A DNA stretch of 62,272 nt, taken from the NCBI RefSeq assembly GCF_022829725.1, contig NZ_JAKSYG010000028.1:1-62272 (forward strand), given 5' to 3'. The position numbers and the translations under genes were made by a program. Source of the DNA: Methylobacterium sp. E-005 (GTDB lineage Bacteria > Pseudomonadota > Alphaproteobacteria > Rhizobiales > Beijerinckiaceae). This document shows, in pieces, positions 54,154-61,756 of the stretch. The notes beneath the pieces were generated by a model, which saw only the letters and a list, made by a program, of their open reading frames with translations, was not told the DNA's origin and ran no database searches. Position 1 is the stretch's first letter, and each line of letters opens with the position of its first letter.

Positions 54154-55434
54154 TCAGGCGCTGCGGTAGAGCTTGGTCATCACGAATTCCCGATGGCCGA
54201 GGGATTCGGCCGCCGTGAGCCGGCCGTTGGCGGTGCGCACCACCATGTCGATCAGCGCGTCGCCGGCCTGCGGGATCGTCATCTCGCGGCTGAGCACGCC
54301 CGAGACGTCGACATCGATATGCTCGCCCATGGTGCGCACGGTGCGGGGATTGCCGGTGATCTTGATCACCGGGACGATCGGGTTGCCGATCACGTTGCCC
54401 TGTCCCGTGGGGAAGGTGTGCACCACGTAGCCCGCCGCCGCCATCAGGGTGACGCACTCGGCCGCCGCCGAGGACGTGTCCATGAAGTAGAGGCCGGGCC
54501 CCTTGGCGGGGGCCTCGGCGGGCTGGAGCGCGTCGATGAACCGGCATTCGTGGCCGATCTTCTCGAGGTTGCCGAGGGCCTTCTCCTCGATCGTGGTGAG
54601 GCCGCCCGCGATGTTGCCCTTGGTCGGCTGCGAGTCGGACAGATCGTCGGTCTTGTGGGCCTCGATCACGTCGTCCTGGTAGGCCTTCCACATCCTGTAC
54701 CACTTGTCGGCGATGTCCGGGCTGGCCGCCCGCTCGCGACAGAGATGCTCGGCGCCGGTGATCTCCGAGGTCTCGCCGAACACCCCGTAGATCCCGTGCG
54801 GGATGAGCTTGTCGTACATGTTGCCGACGGTGGGGCAGGAGGCGAGGCCGGTGGTGGTGTCGGACTCGCCGCACTTGGTCGAGACCCAGAGGTCGGCGAT
54901 CGGGCATGCCTCGCGCTGCAGCTCGGTCGCCCATTGCACGAAGCGCTTGGCCTGGTAGCTCGCCTTGGCGATGATTGCGATGTCGCCGTGGCCCTCGATG
55001 CCGAAGCCGCAGACCGGCTTGCCGGTCTTGGCGATGCCCTCGACCACGCGGTTGGTCCACTGGTCCTCGATGCCGATCACCACGACGGCGGCGACGTTCG
55101 GGTTCGAGCCGATGCCGATCAGGGTGCGGAAGTGAAGATCCAGATCCTCGCCGAACTGGAGCCGGCCGTAGGCGTGGGGCAGCGCCATCGTGCCCTTCAC
55201 ATTGTTGGCGACCGCCTCGCAGGCGGCGTTGGACAGATCGTCCAGCGGCAGGAGCACGACGTGGTTGCGCACGCCGACCCGGCCGTTCTCCCGGCGCCAG
55301 CCCATGAAGGTGGCGGCCGTGTCGTCCTGCGAGGCGCGCTGGGTCGCGAGCGCCGGCGTGGCGAACTGATCAGGGGCACCGCCGACGAAGGGGGTGGCGA
55401 TCTCGTGTTCGAGCTGAGCGGCTTCCTTGAACAT
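54154..55434 (-). CDS. suyB: (R)-sulfolactate sulfo-lyase large subunit SuyB
   Basis: 426 residues of the UxaA/altronate-dehydratase type. Typical pieces are [21 protein letters not shown], then [20 protein letters not shown] and [16 protein letters not shown]. SuyB with the small subunit SuyA cleaves (R)-sulfolactate to pyruvate and sulfite. The gene follows suyA immediately. ATG at 55434, with a GAGG ribosome site, is preferred to the GTG at 55440. Confidence 0.92.
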   Translation of the reverse strand: MFKEAAQLEHEIATPFVGGAPDQFATPALATQRASQDDTAATFMGWRRENGRVGVRNHVVLLPLDDLSNAACEAVANNVKGTMALPHAYGRLQFGEDLDLHFRTLIGIGSNPNVAAVVVIGIEDQWTNRVVEGIAKTGKPVCGFGIEGHGDIAIIAKASYQAKRFVQWATELQREACPIADLWVSTKCGESDTTTGLASCPTVGNMYDKLIPHGIYGVFGETSEITGAEHLCRERAASPDIADKWYRMWKAYQDDVIEAHKTDDLSDSQPTKGNIAGGLTTIEEKALGNLEKIGHECRFIDALQPAEAPAKGPGLYFMDTSSAAAECVTLMAAAGYVVHTFPTGQGNVIGNPIVPVIKITGNPRTVRTMGEHIDVDVSGVLSREMTIPQAGDALIDMVVRTANGRLTAAESLGHREFVMTKLYRSA

Positions 55435-55441
55435 CGTCACC

Positions 55442-55759
55442 TCACCAGCGCTTCGTCTTGACGTTGTGAACGTGGACGTGCTCGCCCTTGGCGACGTCCT
55501 TGATGACCTTGCCGATGTCCTGGCCGTACTTGATGGCCGTATCGCCGGCCTTCAGGTCGGTGAGCGCGACCTTGTGGCCGATTGGGATGTCGTGGCGGAC
55601 ATGGACCGCGAAGGTGGTGTCGTTCTCGGTGATCACCCCGAAGGCGTCGGTGTCGGCGCTCAGGCCCTCGATCACCGCGACGGCGACGTTGTCCTGGGGG
55701 GAATGGGCGAGAAGATGCGGCTTGCGGTGCCCCTCGCCGGACGCGGCGTGGCTGCTCAT
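55442..55759 (-). CDS. suyA: (R)-sulfolactate sulfo-lyase small subunit SuyA
   Basis: 105 residues with an SAF domain: [17 protein letters not shown], then [15 protein letters not shown] and G-E-H-V-H-V-H-N-V. This small subunit forms the active enzyme with SuyB. A good AGGAGG ribosome site lies 7 bases before the ATG; the extra in-frame codons up to 55867 read as non-coding promoter DNA. It is the first gene of the suyAB unit and has the palindrome 44 bases upstream. Confidence 0.9.
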   Translation of the reverse strand: MSSHAASGEGHRKPHLLAHSPQDNVAVAVIEGLSADTDAFGVITENDTTFAVHVRHDIPIGHKVALTDLKAGDTAIKYGQDIGKVIKDVAKGEHVHVHNVKTKRW

Positions 55760-55802
55760 GCGGTCCTCCTGGTCGTAATCGTCGGCTTCGCGGCGGCGAC
55801 TT

Positions 55803-55816
55803 GTCTTATATAAGAC
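55803..55816. promoter_or_regulatory. Palindromic operator candidate upstream of suyA
   Basis: GTCTTATATAAGAC is a perfect 14-base palindrome, 44 bases before the suyA ATG. It begins with GT and ends with AC, as in many GntR-family operators, and overlaps a plausible TATAAG-type -10 element. A near-identical copy lies upstream of tauE at 56239. Confidence 0.65.
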
Positions 55817-56238
55817 TAACGAGAAGAGGGGCGTCAACGGGTGATTGTGCGACGGCGGTGATTGCATTCATTCGGGGTTGAAGCATCCGGCCCTGCAGGG
55901 CGCGACGTGCCCCCTCTCCCGTGCGGGAGAGGGTCGGGGTGAGGGATGAGAAGCTTCAGGATGGGGCGCGCCTTCGTGCGCTGGTGGATGATGAGCCCTA
56001 TCCGGAAAGACCTGATCCCTCATCCTGTCCCTCCCCCGCACGGAAAGGGGACCCGCGCCGTATTCTGCAACCGCATCGCGGCCCACACTGTGTGGGTCTG
56101 ACAGCTTCAAAGGACGGGGAGGGTGCGCGGCAGATCCAGGCAGCCTGTCCAGCAAGCGACTGACGCCACTCGCGCGAGTCGGTCGGGGTACTTCCCCAGA
56201 AACCGGGTACGACGCCCGCAGCTTGCCTCACACGCGAA
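55817..56238. other. suyA-tauE divergent intergenic region
   Basis: About 420 bases without a convincing gene between the two palindromes. It contains a pair of inverted copies of a short repeat (55911-56051) and a perfect odd palindrome CCCACAC-T-GTGTGGG at 56082-56096. The remainder is featureless. Confidence 0.5.
55911..56051. repeat. Inverted pair of a CTCTCCCGTGCGGGAGAG-type repeat
   Basis: About 38 bases at 55911-55950 (with the inner hairpin CTCTCCCGTGCGGGAGAG and GGTGAGGGATGAG) recur imperfectly and inverted at 56013-56051. Elements of this kind are common short dispersed repeats in GC-rich proteobacteria and often form hairpins in transcripts. It lies between the two candidate operators. 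Confidence 0.6.
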
Positions 56239-56252
56239 GTCTTATATAAGAT
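56239..56252. promoter_or_regulatory. Palindromic operator candidate upstream of tauE
   Basis: GTCTTATATAAGAT matches the suyA palindrome in 13 of 14 bases. It lies about 50 bases before the small leader frame and 97 before the tauE GTG. It suggests that tauE and suyAB share a repressor. Confidence 0.62.
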
Positions 56253-56301
56253 ACATACAAAATGAGCCCGCTTCAGCGGGGCGGCGGTCCGGAGGACAAG
56301 G

Positions 56302-56352
56302 ATGGCGGTTGCGCGGGCGTTTGCCATCGACCGGCCCGGGCGCCCCCGGTGA
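56302..56352 (+). CDS. Possible 16-residue leader peptide before tauE
   Basis: A GGAGG ribosome site lies 6 bases before ATG at 56302. The frame M-A-V-A-R-A-F-A-I-D-R-P-G-R-P-R ends at TGA, which overlaps the tauE GTG as GTGA. Thus ribosomes leaving the short frame could start tauE, which itself lacks a good ribosome site. The tauE protein could instead begin in-frame at 56262. Confidence 0.45.
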   Translation: MAVARAFAIDRPGRPR

Positions 56353-57137
56353 ACGACACGCTCCTCCTCATCCTCTGCGTCGGCTGTGCCGGTCTGGTCT
56401 CCGGGCTGACGGGTTTCGCCTTCGCGCTGATCGCCTCCGGCACCTTGCTCTCGATCCGTACGCCGGTCGAGGCGACCGCCCTGGTTCTTGTCTGCAGCAT
56501 CCTCTCGCAGGTGATCTCGATCCTGCGCCTGCGGACCTGGCCGCCGCGGGGCACCGCCTTCGCGATGATCCTGCCCGGCCTCGTGGGCGCACCGATCGGC
56601 ATCCATCTTCTGCACGACCTCGATCCGCGCTTCATCAAGGTCGCGATCGGCACCTTCCTGTTGCTCTACAGCGGCGGCATCGCGCTTCTGCGCGCCGATT
56701 ACCGGGTGGGATTCGGCAATCGCTGGAGCGACGGCGCGGTCGGTTTCCTCGGCGGCGTACTGGGCGGCATCGCGGGCCTGTCCGGGGCGCTGCCGACGGC
56801 CTGGAGCCTCGTGCGCGGCTGGGAGCCCCGCACCCAGCGGGCGGTCTACCAGTCCTTCACCCTGGTGATGCAGATCTGGGCGCTGACGATCCTCGTCACC
56901 CTCGATCCGCTGCCGCCCGAACTCGTCGGCGACCTCGCCCTGGCGCTGCCGGTGGTGCTGGTGAGCGTGCTCGCCGGGCTCGCGCTGTTCGCCCGGATCG
57001 ACCAGCGGCGCTTCCGGACCCTGGTCCTGGCGCTGCTCGCCGCGATCGGGCTGACCACCACCGCGCTGGCGCTGCCCGGCCTGCTGTCGGGCAGAGCGCA
57101 GCCGGACCGGTGCCTGTTTCGGTGGCCAGGGGTCTAG
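56349..57137 (+). CDS. TauE/SafE-family permease, probable sulfite exporter
   Basis: 262 residues with about eight membrane helices and the TauE/SafE pattern: G-L-V-S-G-L-T-G-F-A-F-A-L-I, then V-G-A-P-I-G-I-H-L-L and F-L-G-G-V-L-G-G-I-A-G-L-S-G-A. The family is proposed to export sulfite and related anions released from sulfonates. Its promoter faces suyA and shares the palindrome, which fits a role in removing sulfite made by SuyAB. GTG at 56349 gives the normal N-terminus V-N-D-T-L-L-L-I; an ATG at 56262 in frame would add 29 unlikely residues. It converges on the ThDP enzyme gene with a 4-base overlap. Confidence 0.87.
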   Translation: MNDTLLLILCVGCAGLVSGLTGFAFALIASGTLLSIRTPVEATALVLVCSILSQVISILRLRTWPPRGTAFAMILPGLVGAPIGIHLLHDLDPRFIKVAIGTFLLLYSGGIALLRADYRVGFGNRWSDGAVGFLGGVLGGIAGLSGALPTAWSLVRGWEPRTQRAVYQSFTLVMQIWALTILVTLDPLPPELVGDLALALPVVLVSVLAGLALFARIDQRRFRTLVLALLAAIGLTTTALALPGLLSGRAQPDRCLFRWPGV

Positions 57138-58759
57138 CCACCCCGGCGGAGCATCGGCGCCGGCACGCTCTCGATCATCACGTTGATGCAGGCCGGCAGG
57201 CCGCTGGCCTGGGCCGCCTCCAGCGCCGCCGGAAGCGCGGCCGCCTCGGTCACCAGCGCCCCGAAGCCGCCGAGCGCCTGGACCACCGCGTCGTAGCGGG
57301 TCGGGAGCAGGTCGCAGTGGCGGGCCCGGTCGGGACCGTAGCTGCGCAGCTGGATCTGGTGCTCGGCGTTCCAGCGCGCGTCGTTGCCGACCACCGCGAT
57401 CAACGGGATGCCATAGCGCACGGCCGTGTCGAACTCGGCCATGTGGAAGCCGAAGGTGCCGTCGCCCAGAATCGCGACGACGGGGGCGCCGGGGCGCTCG
57501 AGCACGGCGGCGAGCGCGAAGGGGATCGACGCGCCGATCGTGCCCGAGACGCCGTTGATCAGCCGCCGTCCGGCCCGGACCAGAGCCTGCGGCCATTGCC
57601 CGATCTCGCCGCCGTCGCAGATCAGCGTGCCGTCGGGGTGATCATCCAGGAAGGCCGCGACCGCCCGGCACAGCTCCACCGGGTGCAGGCGCCCTTCATT
57701 CCCGCGTCGATCCGCCCAGGCTGGTGGCCGATAGGCGAGGGCGGCCCGCGCCTCCCGGTGCCAGGCCTCCCGCCGGGGATGGGCGGTCGCGCGTAGGGTC
57801 AGCGCCGCCAGGACCGGCCGCGGATCGGCGAGGCCTGAAACGACGAGCCGGTCGGCCGGCGCGCGGGCGAGGAGCGCCGGATCCGGGTCGACGAGGGCGA
57901 AGCGACAATCCGGGGCAAGGGCGGGCGCCGCGCCGAAGCGCAGGGTGAAGTCGAGGGGCTTGCCGAGGAGGACGAGGAGGTCGGTCCGCGCCAGGATCTC
58001 GGCGAAGGCACCGAGCGCGGGATCGTTGATGCCGCGCGGGCTCTCCATGCCGACGACCGGCAGGCCGATCGTCTCCTCCAAAGCCGCCAGGGCGGCCCGG
58101 CCGGAGGTGTCGCACAGGGCCGGGCCGCAGGCGATCAGCGGCCGTTCCGCCCCTGCCAGCGCGGCGAGCAGGTCGGCCACCAGATCGGGCGCCGGCTCGG
58201 CAATGCGGATCGCGGCCTCCGCCCGGTCCGGGATCCGCACCGAGGCGGCGGGGACGGCCGTCTCCAGCAGGTCGACCGGCAGGCTGAGATGGACCGGGCC
58301 GGGCCGCCCCTCCCGGGCGATCCGGAAGGCCCGGGCGAGGTCCGGCCCGAGGGCGGCGACCGAGCCGGCGGTCCAGGCGGCCTTGGTCATCGGCCGGGCG
58401 ATGTCGGCTTGGGCCAGCTCCTGGAAGGCGCCGCGCCCGAGCTCGGACAGGCCCGCATGGCCGGAGAGCAGCAGCACCGGGGACTCCGCCGCCAGCGCCG
58501 TGATGAGCGTCGCCGCGCCGTTGGTGTGGCCCTGTCCGCCCGTGACCAGCGCGACCCCGACCTCGCCGGTCAGCCGGCCCCAGGCATCGGCCATGTGGAC
58601 GCAGGCCGCCTCGTGGCGGGTGTGCACGAGGGCGATCCCGGTCTCCAGCAGGGCGTCGAAGACCGGCATGATGTGGTTGCCCGACAGGGTGAAGATCCGG
58701 GTGACGCCGAGCGCCTCCAGGGGCCGGGCGACGATGTCGGCACCGCGCAGGGTCTGCAT
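57134..58759 (-). CDS. Acetolactate-synthase-like thiamine diphosphate enzyme
   Basis: 541 residues with the three ThDP-enzyme domains. The PYR domain has the activating Glu in R-H-E-A-A-C-V-H-M-A-D (about 50) and G-Q-G-H-T-N-G. A central domain covers about 190-320, and the PP domain has G-D-G-T-F-G-F-H-M-A-E and the Asn of V-V-G-N-D-A-R-W-N. The overall pattern is of acetolactate synthase, oxalyl-CoA or 2-hydroxyacyl-CoA lyase relatives. It shows no sulfoacetaldehyde acetyltransferase signature that I can recognise and it is not the two-subunit sulfopyruvate decarboxylase. The substrate is unknown; adjacency to the sulfolactate cluster is only suggestive. Confidence 0.8.
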   Translation of the reverse strand: MQTLRGADIVARPLEALGVTRIFTLSGNHIMPVFDALLETGIALVHTRHEAACVHMADAWGRLTGEVGVALVTGGQGHTNGAATLITALAAESPVLLLSGHAGLSELGRGAFQELAQADIARPMTKAAWTAGSVAALGPDLARAFRIAREGRPGPVHLSLPVDLLETAVPAASVRIPDRAEAAIRIAEPAPDLVADLLAALAGAERPLIACGPALCDTSGRAALAALEETIGLPVVGMESPRGINDPALGAFAEILARTDLLVLLGKPLDFTLRFGAAPALAPDCRFALVDPDPALLARAPADRLVVSGLADPRPVLAALTLRATAHPRREAWHREARAALAYRPPAWADRRGNEGRLHPVELCRAVAAFLDDHPDGTLICDGGEIGQWPQALVRAGRRLINGVSGTIGASIPFALAAVLERPGAPVVAILGDGTFGFHMAEFDTAVRYGIPLIAVVGNDARWNAEHQIQLRSYGPDRARHCDLLPTRYDAVVQALGGFGALVTEAAALPAALEAAQASGLPACINVMIESVPAPMLRRGG

Positions 58760-59182
58760 GGCTCAAGCCTCCTCAGGCGGCGCGGGGCGAGTTCCGGCTG
58801 CACGGGGGTAGATGCAACGGCTCCATCGCGCCGTCGAGCGCTGGCGTACCGCCCTGTGATGCGCGGTCGCGGGATTCGAGGCCCGCAGAAATTCCGCGCG
58901 GACCTGCGCGCCACGGCGGCCGGTGCGAGCGGGCGCCCGGGGGAGTCCGGCTTCGTTGCGGATCGGGCGAGCTCCGCTTCGGAGGGCCCCGCTCACCGGT
59001 GATCGGCGAGGTTGCCCTTGACGACGTCGTCCTGCGCCCGGCGGCCGAGCCGTTACGGCGCGTATTGGTGGCGCCGTGTTCCGGTGGCTGCGGACAGCCT
59101 CATCACGGGCGTGGATCCAAGGTGCCGTCAGGACCGTCTGAGGTCCTCGGGCTCCTCTGTGCCCGCTGGAATCACGGTCTTG
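58760..59182. other. Intergenic region between the ThDP enzyme gene and tRNA-Thr
   Basis: 423 GC-rich bases with no convincing gene. The part next to 58760 holds an AGGAGG ribosome site for the ThDP enzyme gene. Nothing else distinctive is visible. Confidence 0.5.
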
Positions 59183-59257
59183 TGGTGCCGGTGGAGAGGA
59201 TTGAACTCCCGACCTTCGGTTTACAAAACCGCTGCACTACCGCTGTGCTACACCGGC
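59183..59257 (-). tRNA. tRNA-Thr(TGT)
   Basis: Reads 5'-GCCGGTGTAGCACAGCGGTA and ends CACCGGC-A-CCA. The acceptor stem is seven perfect pairs, the T-arm GGAGTTCAATCCTC is nearly canonical and the anticodon loop TTTGTAA gives TGT. CCA is encoded. The accessory genes that follow to the right start on its 5' side. Confidence 0.95.
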
Positions 59258-59454
59258 ATGCGCTCTGAAACCGTTGACGAAATTGGCGGTTTCGGTGCGT
59301 CAGAAGTGCGTTTGACTACGTTTGACGGCACTTCGTCAAGGCACAGATCTCGGCACATTCCGTTCACTGCCCGTTCGCGCTACCCTGCGGGCGAGATCAA
59401 CACGCCGGCTCCCGCGGAAATCGGGGGTCGGCACAAAGAGTCGGCACAGTTTGG

Positions 59455-59721
59455 ATGGCCAAAGAGATCCCCAGCGTCGCCGACCTTCGCCGCAAATCCG
59501 AGGTGTCGGACGAGGAGATCGAGGCTGCGACCGCGGCCTATCTCGCGAACGAATCGGCCAAGCCCTTCGCCTTCAAGTCCGGCCACACCATAGACGTCGC
59601 CAAGGCGATCGAGATGCACCCGCAGGCCAAGAAGCTGCTGGCTGACGAGGCGACCAAGCCGGGCCTGGGCCGCACAATGGTGAAAACCGCCGTGATCCTT
59701 GGCTTCCCGGTCCAGGGATGA
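59455..59721 (+). CDS. Small protein of an accessory operon (88 aa)
   Basis: Unrecognised 88-residue protein. It is charged and helical in its first half (S-D-E-E-I-E-A-A-T-A-A-Y) with a C-terminal K-P-G-L-G-R-T-M-V-K-T-A-V-I-L-G. No signal or membrane segment. It is first in a set of four genes that overlap stop-to-start; its TGA overlaps the next ATG (ATGA). The 197 bases upstream contain two TCGGCACA repeats. Confidence 0.65.
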   Translation: MAKEIPSVADLRRKSEVSDEEIEAATAAYLANESAKPFAFKSGHTIDVAKAIEMHPQAKKLLADEATKPGLGRTMVKTAVILGFPVQG

Positions 59722-60020
59722 GCGCCGACTCTCCAGAGGCTCGGATCCGCTGGAAAGCGCAGCTCGTGGCGTTCCTTATCCCCCATCTGCACGGCGATGA
59801 GGCCGAGCGAGATAGCGCGCTCAATGCCGTGATGACGGCAATCGATACAGCTCACAGCGAGGGCTTACGGCACGCAGCTCGGGTCTGCCGAGAAGTCGCT
59901 GAAAGGGCCGGACCGTATGGCGATGCGGCTGTGGCATTGGCCGAGACCATCGAGCAGATGGCTGCGCACGAGGACGAGCGGTCGGCCGAAGCTGCCCGGC
60001 AATGGCAGGACGGGCAATGA
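59718..60020 (+). CDS. Small helical protein of an accessory operon (100 aa)
   Basis: Unrecognised 100-residue protein with strong helical character (A-E-R-D-S-A-L-N-A-V-M-T-A-I-D-T-A-H) and an acidic, Ala-rich C-terminus. It overlaps both the preceding and the following gene by ATGA, so translation is probably coupled. Confidence 0.62.
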   Translation: MSADSPEARIRWKAQLVAFLIPHLHGDEAERDSALNAVMTAIDTAHSEGLRHAARVCREVAERAGPYGDAAVALAETIEQMAAHEDERSAEAARQWQDGQ

Positions 60021-60214
60021 ACGACCCCGATCATGTGCATCAGGTCGTCGTCACCCGCCTCGTGCGACAGCTCTACGGATTCGCGCAGGGACTCGGACTG
60101 GACGAGCAGGCCACCCGCGGCATCGTCAACCAGGTGATCAACGACATGCCGACGGCCCCAGACGATGATCGGCTCGCACGAGCTCGTGACCGAATGCTAA
60201 TCGCGTCGGCATGA
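60017..60214 (+). CDS. Small protein of an accessory operon (65 aa)
   Basis: Unrecognised 65-residue protein beginning M-N-D-P-D-H-V-H-Q-V-V-V-T-R-L, predicted helical. The ATG at 60017 overlaps the preceding stop, so it is chosen over the longer frame. Its own stop overlaps the next ATG. Confidence 0.6.
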   Translation: MNDPDHVHQVVVTRLVRQLYGFAQGLGLDEQATRGIVNQVINDMPTAPDDDRLARARDRMLIASA

Positions 60215-60384
60215 TCGACGACACCGACCCCGTCCTTGACGCCGTCGAAGCGCTGCGGGCCGCTGGCATCGCCGTGGCGCCGATCGGTGACGACTTGGAG
60301 CGTTGGCATATCGGCGATCTGATCTTCTCGGATGCCGACGTGCTGCGGCTGGCCGAGAGCCGCGGGTTGGTCGAGGCGGCATAA
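60211..60384 (+). CDS. Small acidic protein of an accessory operon (57 aa)
   Basis: 57-residue reading frame (M-I-D-D-T-D-P-V-L-D-A-V-E-A-L-R, ending R-G-L-V-E-A-A) that overlaps the preceding stop by ATGA. Unrecognised, acidic and probably helical. Its conserved spacing with the neighbours supports coding. Confidence 0.55.
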   Translation: MIDDTDPVLDAVEALRAAGIAVAPIGDDLERWHIGDLIFSDADVLRLAESRGLVEAA

Positions 60385-60391
60385 TCCGCTG

Positions 60392-60643
60392 ATGCCGGAG
60401 ATCCCCGCCCCTCGCGGCGCCCGGCCGCGCCACGACATCCGCCCGCGCGTGCTGGCGGCTCTCACACCTGAGCCATCGACCGCCACCGATATCGCCGAGC
60501 GCGCCGGGCTGCCCGGCCGAGAGCGAACCCTGCACGCCGCCCGTGCACTCGCGCGCCTGGAAGAAGACGGGCTTGCCGTCAGGGCCGGAACGCCTCAGGC
60601 GCCGCGCTGGAGTTCGGCAGCGGCCGCTCCCGCTTCTGAATGA
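60392..60643 (+). CDS. Small winged-helix-like protein (83 aa)
   Basis: 83 residues. Residues about 17-70 have helix-turn-helix character (T-A-T-D-I-A-E-R-A-G-L-P-G-R, then A-R-L-E-E-D-G-L-A-V-R-A-G), as in small phage or island transcription factors. ATG at 60392 was chosen; the frame opens earlier, inside the previous gene. Its 3' end overlaps the opposite-strand gene at 60579 by 65 bases. Confidence 0.6.
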   Translation: MPEIPAPRGARPRHDIRPRVLAALTPEPSTATDIAERAGLPGRERTLHAARALARLEEDGLAVRAGTPQAPRWSSAAAAPASE

Positions 60644-61061
60644 TCCGTGCCCGGTCCCGAAGGGTGACCTCGTGGGTGGGCCACTCCAGGCACGCCGCAT
60701 CGAACGCGGCCTTCGCCACCGCCAGCGGGTAGATGGTGGCGAGATGCAGCTCGATGCCGCCGCCGCCCTCTCTCCAGACCTCAATCGTGTAAGGCACGCC
60801 CGGCGGTACCGGCGGGATCTGCTTAATCGGTTGCGGCAGCGTGATCGCGGCGAGGCACAGGTGTTCGTATTTCCGCACGGGCGGTGCCCCGGGCGGGCGC
60901 TGGTAGCGGCACGAGGCCGTCAGGTGCCGCAGGAGGTCGGTCGTTGAAATGTCCGGCCCGAACCGCTCGAGGAGGCTGGCGATGCTGTAGCGGCCCGAGC
61001 GCTTGCAAGATGCGCAATCGACCCACACCCGGCCGGGCTGCACATCACCCAGGCGCCCCAT
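60579..61061 (-). CDS. Hypothetical protein with cysteine motif (160 aa)
   Basis: Unrecognised 160-residue protein. The N-terminal V-D-C-A-S-C-K-R-S-G-R-Y contains a CxxC pair that may bind metal, followed by a helical part and a C-terminal E-W-P-T-H-E-V-T-L-R-D-R-A-R-I. Start M-G-R-L-G-D at 61061 was chosen over a longer frame to 61121. It converges with the winged-helix-like gene. Confidence 0.6.
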   Translation of the reverse strand: MGRLGDVQPGRVWVDCASCKRSGRYSIASLLERFGPDISTTDLLRHLTASCRYQRPPGAPPVRKYEHLCLAAITLPQPIKQIPPVPPGVPYTIEVWREGGGGIELHLATIYPLAVAKAAFDAACLEWPTHEVTLRDRARIIQKRERPLPNSSAAPEAFRP

Positions 61062-61233
61062 TCTGGTGCTCCCCGATTGCGAACAAGTGTGGAACAAACC
61101 TGATGCGACGGGCCTGTTCAACCGGCGCGGGCGGGGGCGGTCGAGATCGTGGTGGAGCGGTGTGGATGACGGGGCAAACCGCGTGTGAAATCAGGGGCTT
61201 CCTCGGCCCCAACGGTGATGTTTCAAGGGTGTC

Positions 61234-61434
61234 ATGACCGAAGCGCAGAAGGCCTACCTGCAGGCGCTGGCCGACGTGCGATCCTGGCACCGCTGGCAGA
61301 TCGGGCAGAGCATCGGTGACGCGCGGACCATGCAGGCGCACGAGTTGGCGATCGCTTGGCTCGATCAGCTGATCGCCGCGAAGAAGCGGCATGCGGCCGA
61401 GGACAAGGCAGATGGCGGGGAGCGTCAGCCCTGA
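61234..61434 (+). CDS. Hypothetical helical protein (66 aa)
   Basis: 66 residues, entirely helical in prediction (M-T-E-A-Q-K-A-Y-L-Q-A-L-A-D-V-R). Unrecognised. It overlaps the opposite-strand gene at 61425 by 10 bases at its 3' end. The gap upstream (61062-61233) shows no gene. Confidence 0.55.
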   Translation: MTEAQKAYLQALADVRSWHRWQIGQSIGDARTMQAHELAIAWLDQLIAAKKRHAAEDKADGGERQP

Positions 61435-61712
61435 GGTGAATGCCGATGCCGCAGATGCCGCCGAACCTCTGCGCGTCGACCAGCAACTTCCATGCGCCCT
61501 CGAGCAGCTCGAACACGCTCCACGTCGCGGATCCCAATCTGGTGCGGCGGAGCTTCGTTGGTGAAGGGCATCCGGCTGCGTATATCGCCGTAGTAGTCCG
61601 CTCCGCTCATCCCGAACCCGCCTTCGGTTACAGGGCCACCCTGCTGAGCATCGCCGGCGAGGGCAGCGGCCGGCAGTGCGGCAAGAATGATGGCAGCGAG
61701 AATCAGGCGCAT
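61425..61712 (-). CDS. Secreted small protein (95 aa), possibly frameshifted
   Basis: Signal peptide M-R-L-I-L-A-A-I-I-L-A-A-L-P-A-A-A-L-A-G, then a glycine-rich part (G-G-F-G-M-S-G-A-D-Y-Y-G). From about residue 60 the sequence becomes very Arg-rich, while a neighbouring frame reads E-L-L-E-G-A-W-K-L-L-V-D-A-Q-R-F-G-G, which looks more like protein. A frameshift near 61540 is possible. Start M at 61712 is followed by a good signal; an adjacent ATG at 61715 is equivalent. Confidence 0.5.
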   Translation of the reverse strand: MRLILAAIILAALPAAALAGDAQQGGPVTEGGFGMSGADYYGDIRSRMPFTNEAPPHQIGIRDVERVRAARGRMEVAGRRAEVRRHLRHRHSPQG

Positions 61713-61756
61713 CATAGAACAGGGCCTCGGCGGCACGGCGAATTTGAGGCGCCGCA

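Noticed and set aside
57134..58759. Identification of the ThDP enzyme as sulfoacetaldehyde acetyltransferase or sulfopyruvate decarboxylase
   Set aside because: Length and three-domain layout fit the wider acetolactate-synthase group, and no substrate-specific motif could be recognised.
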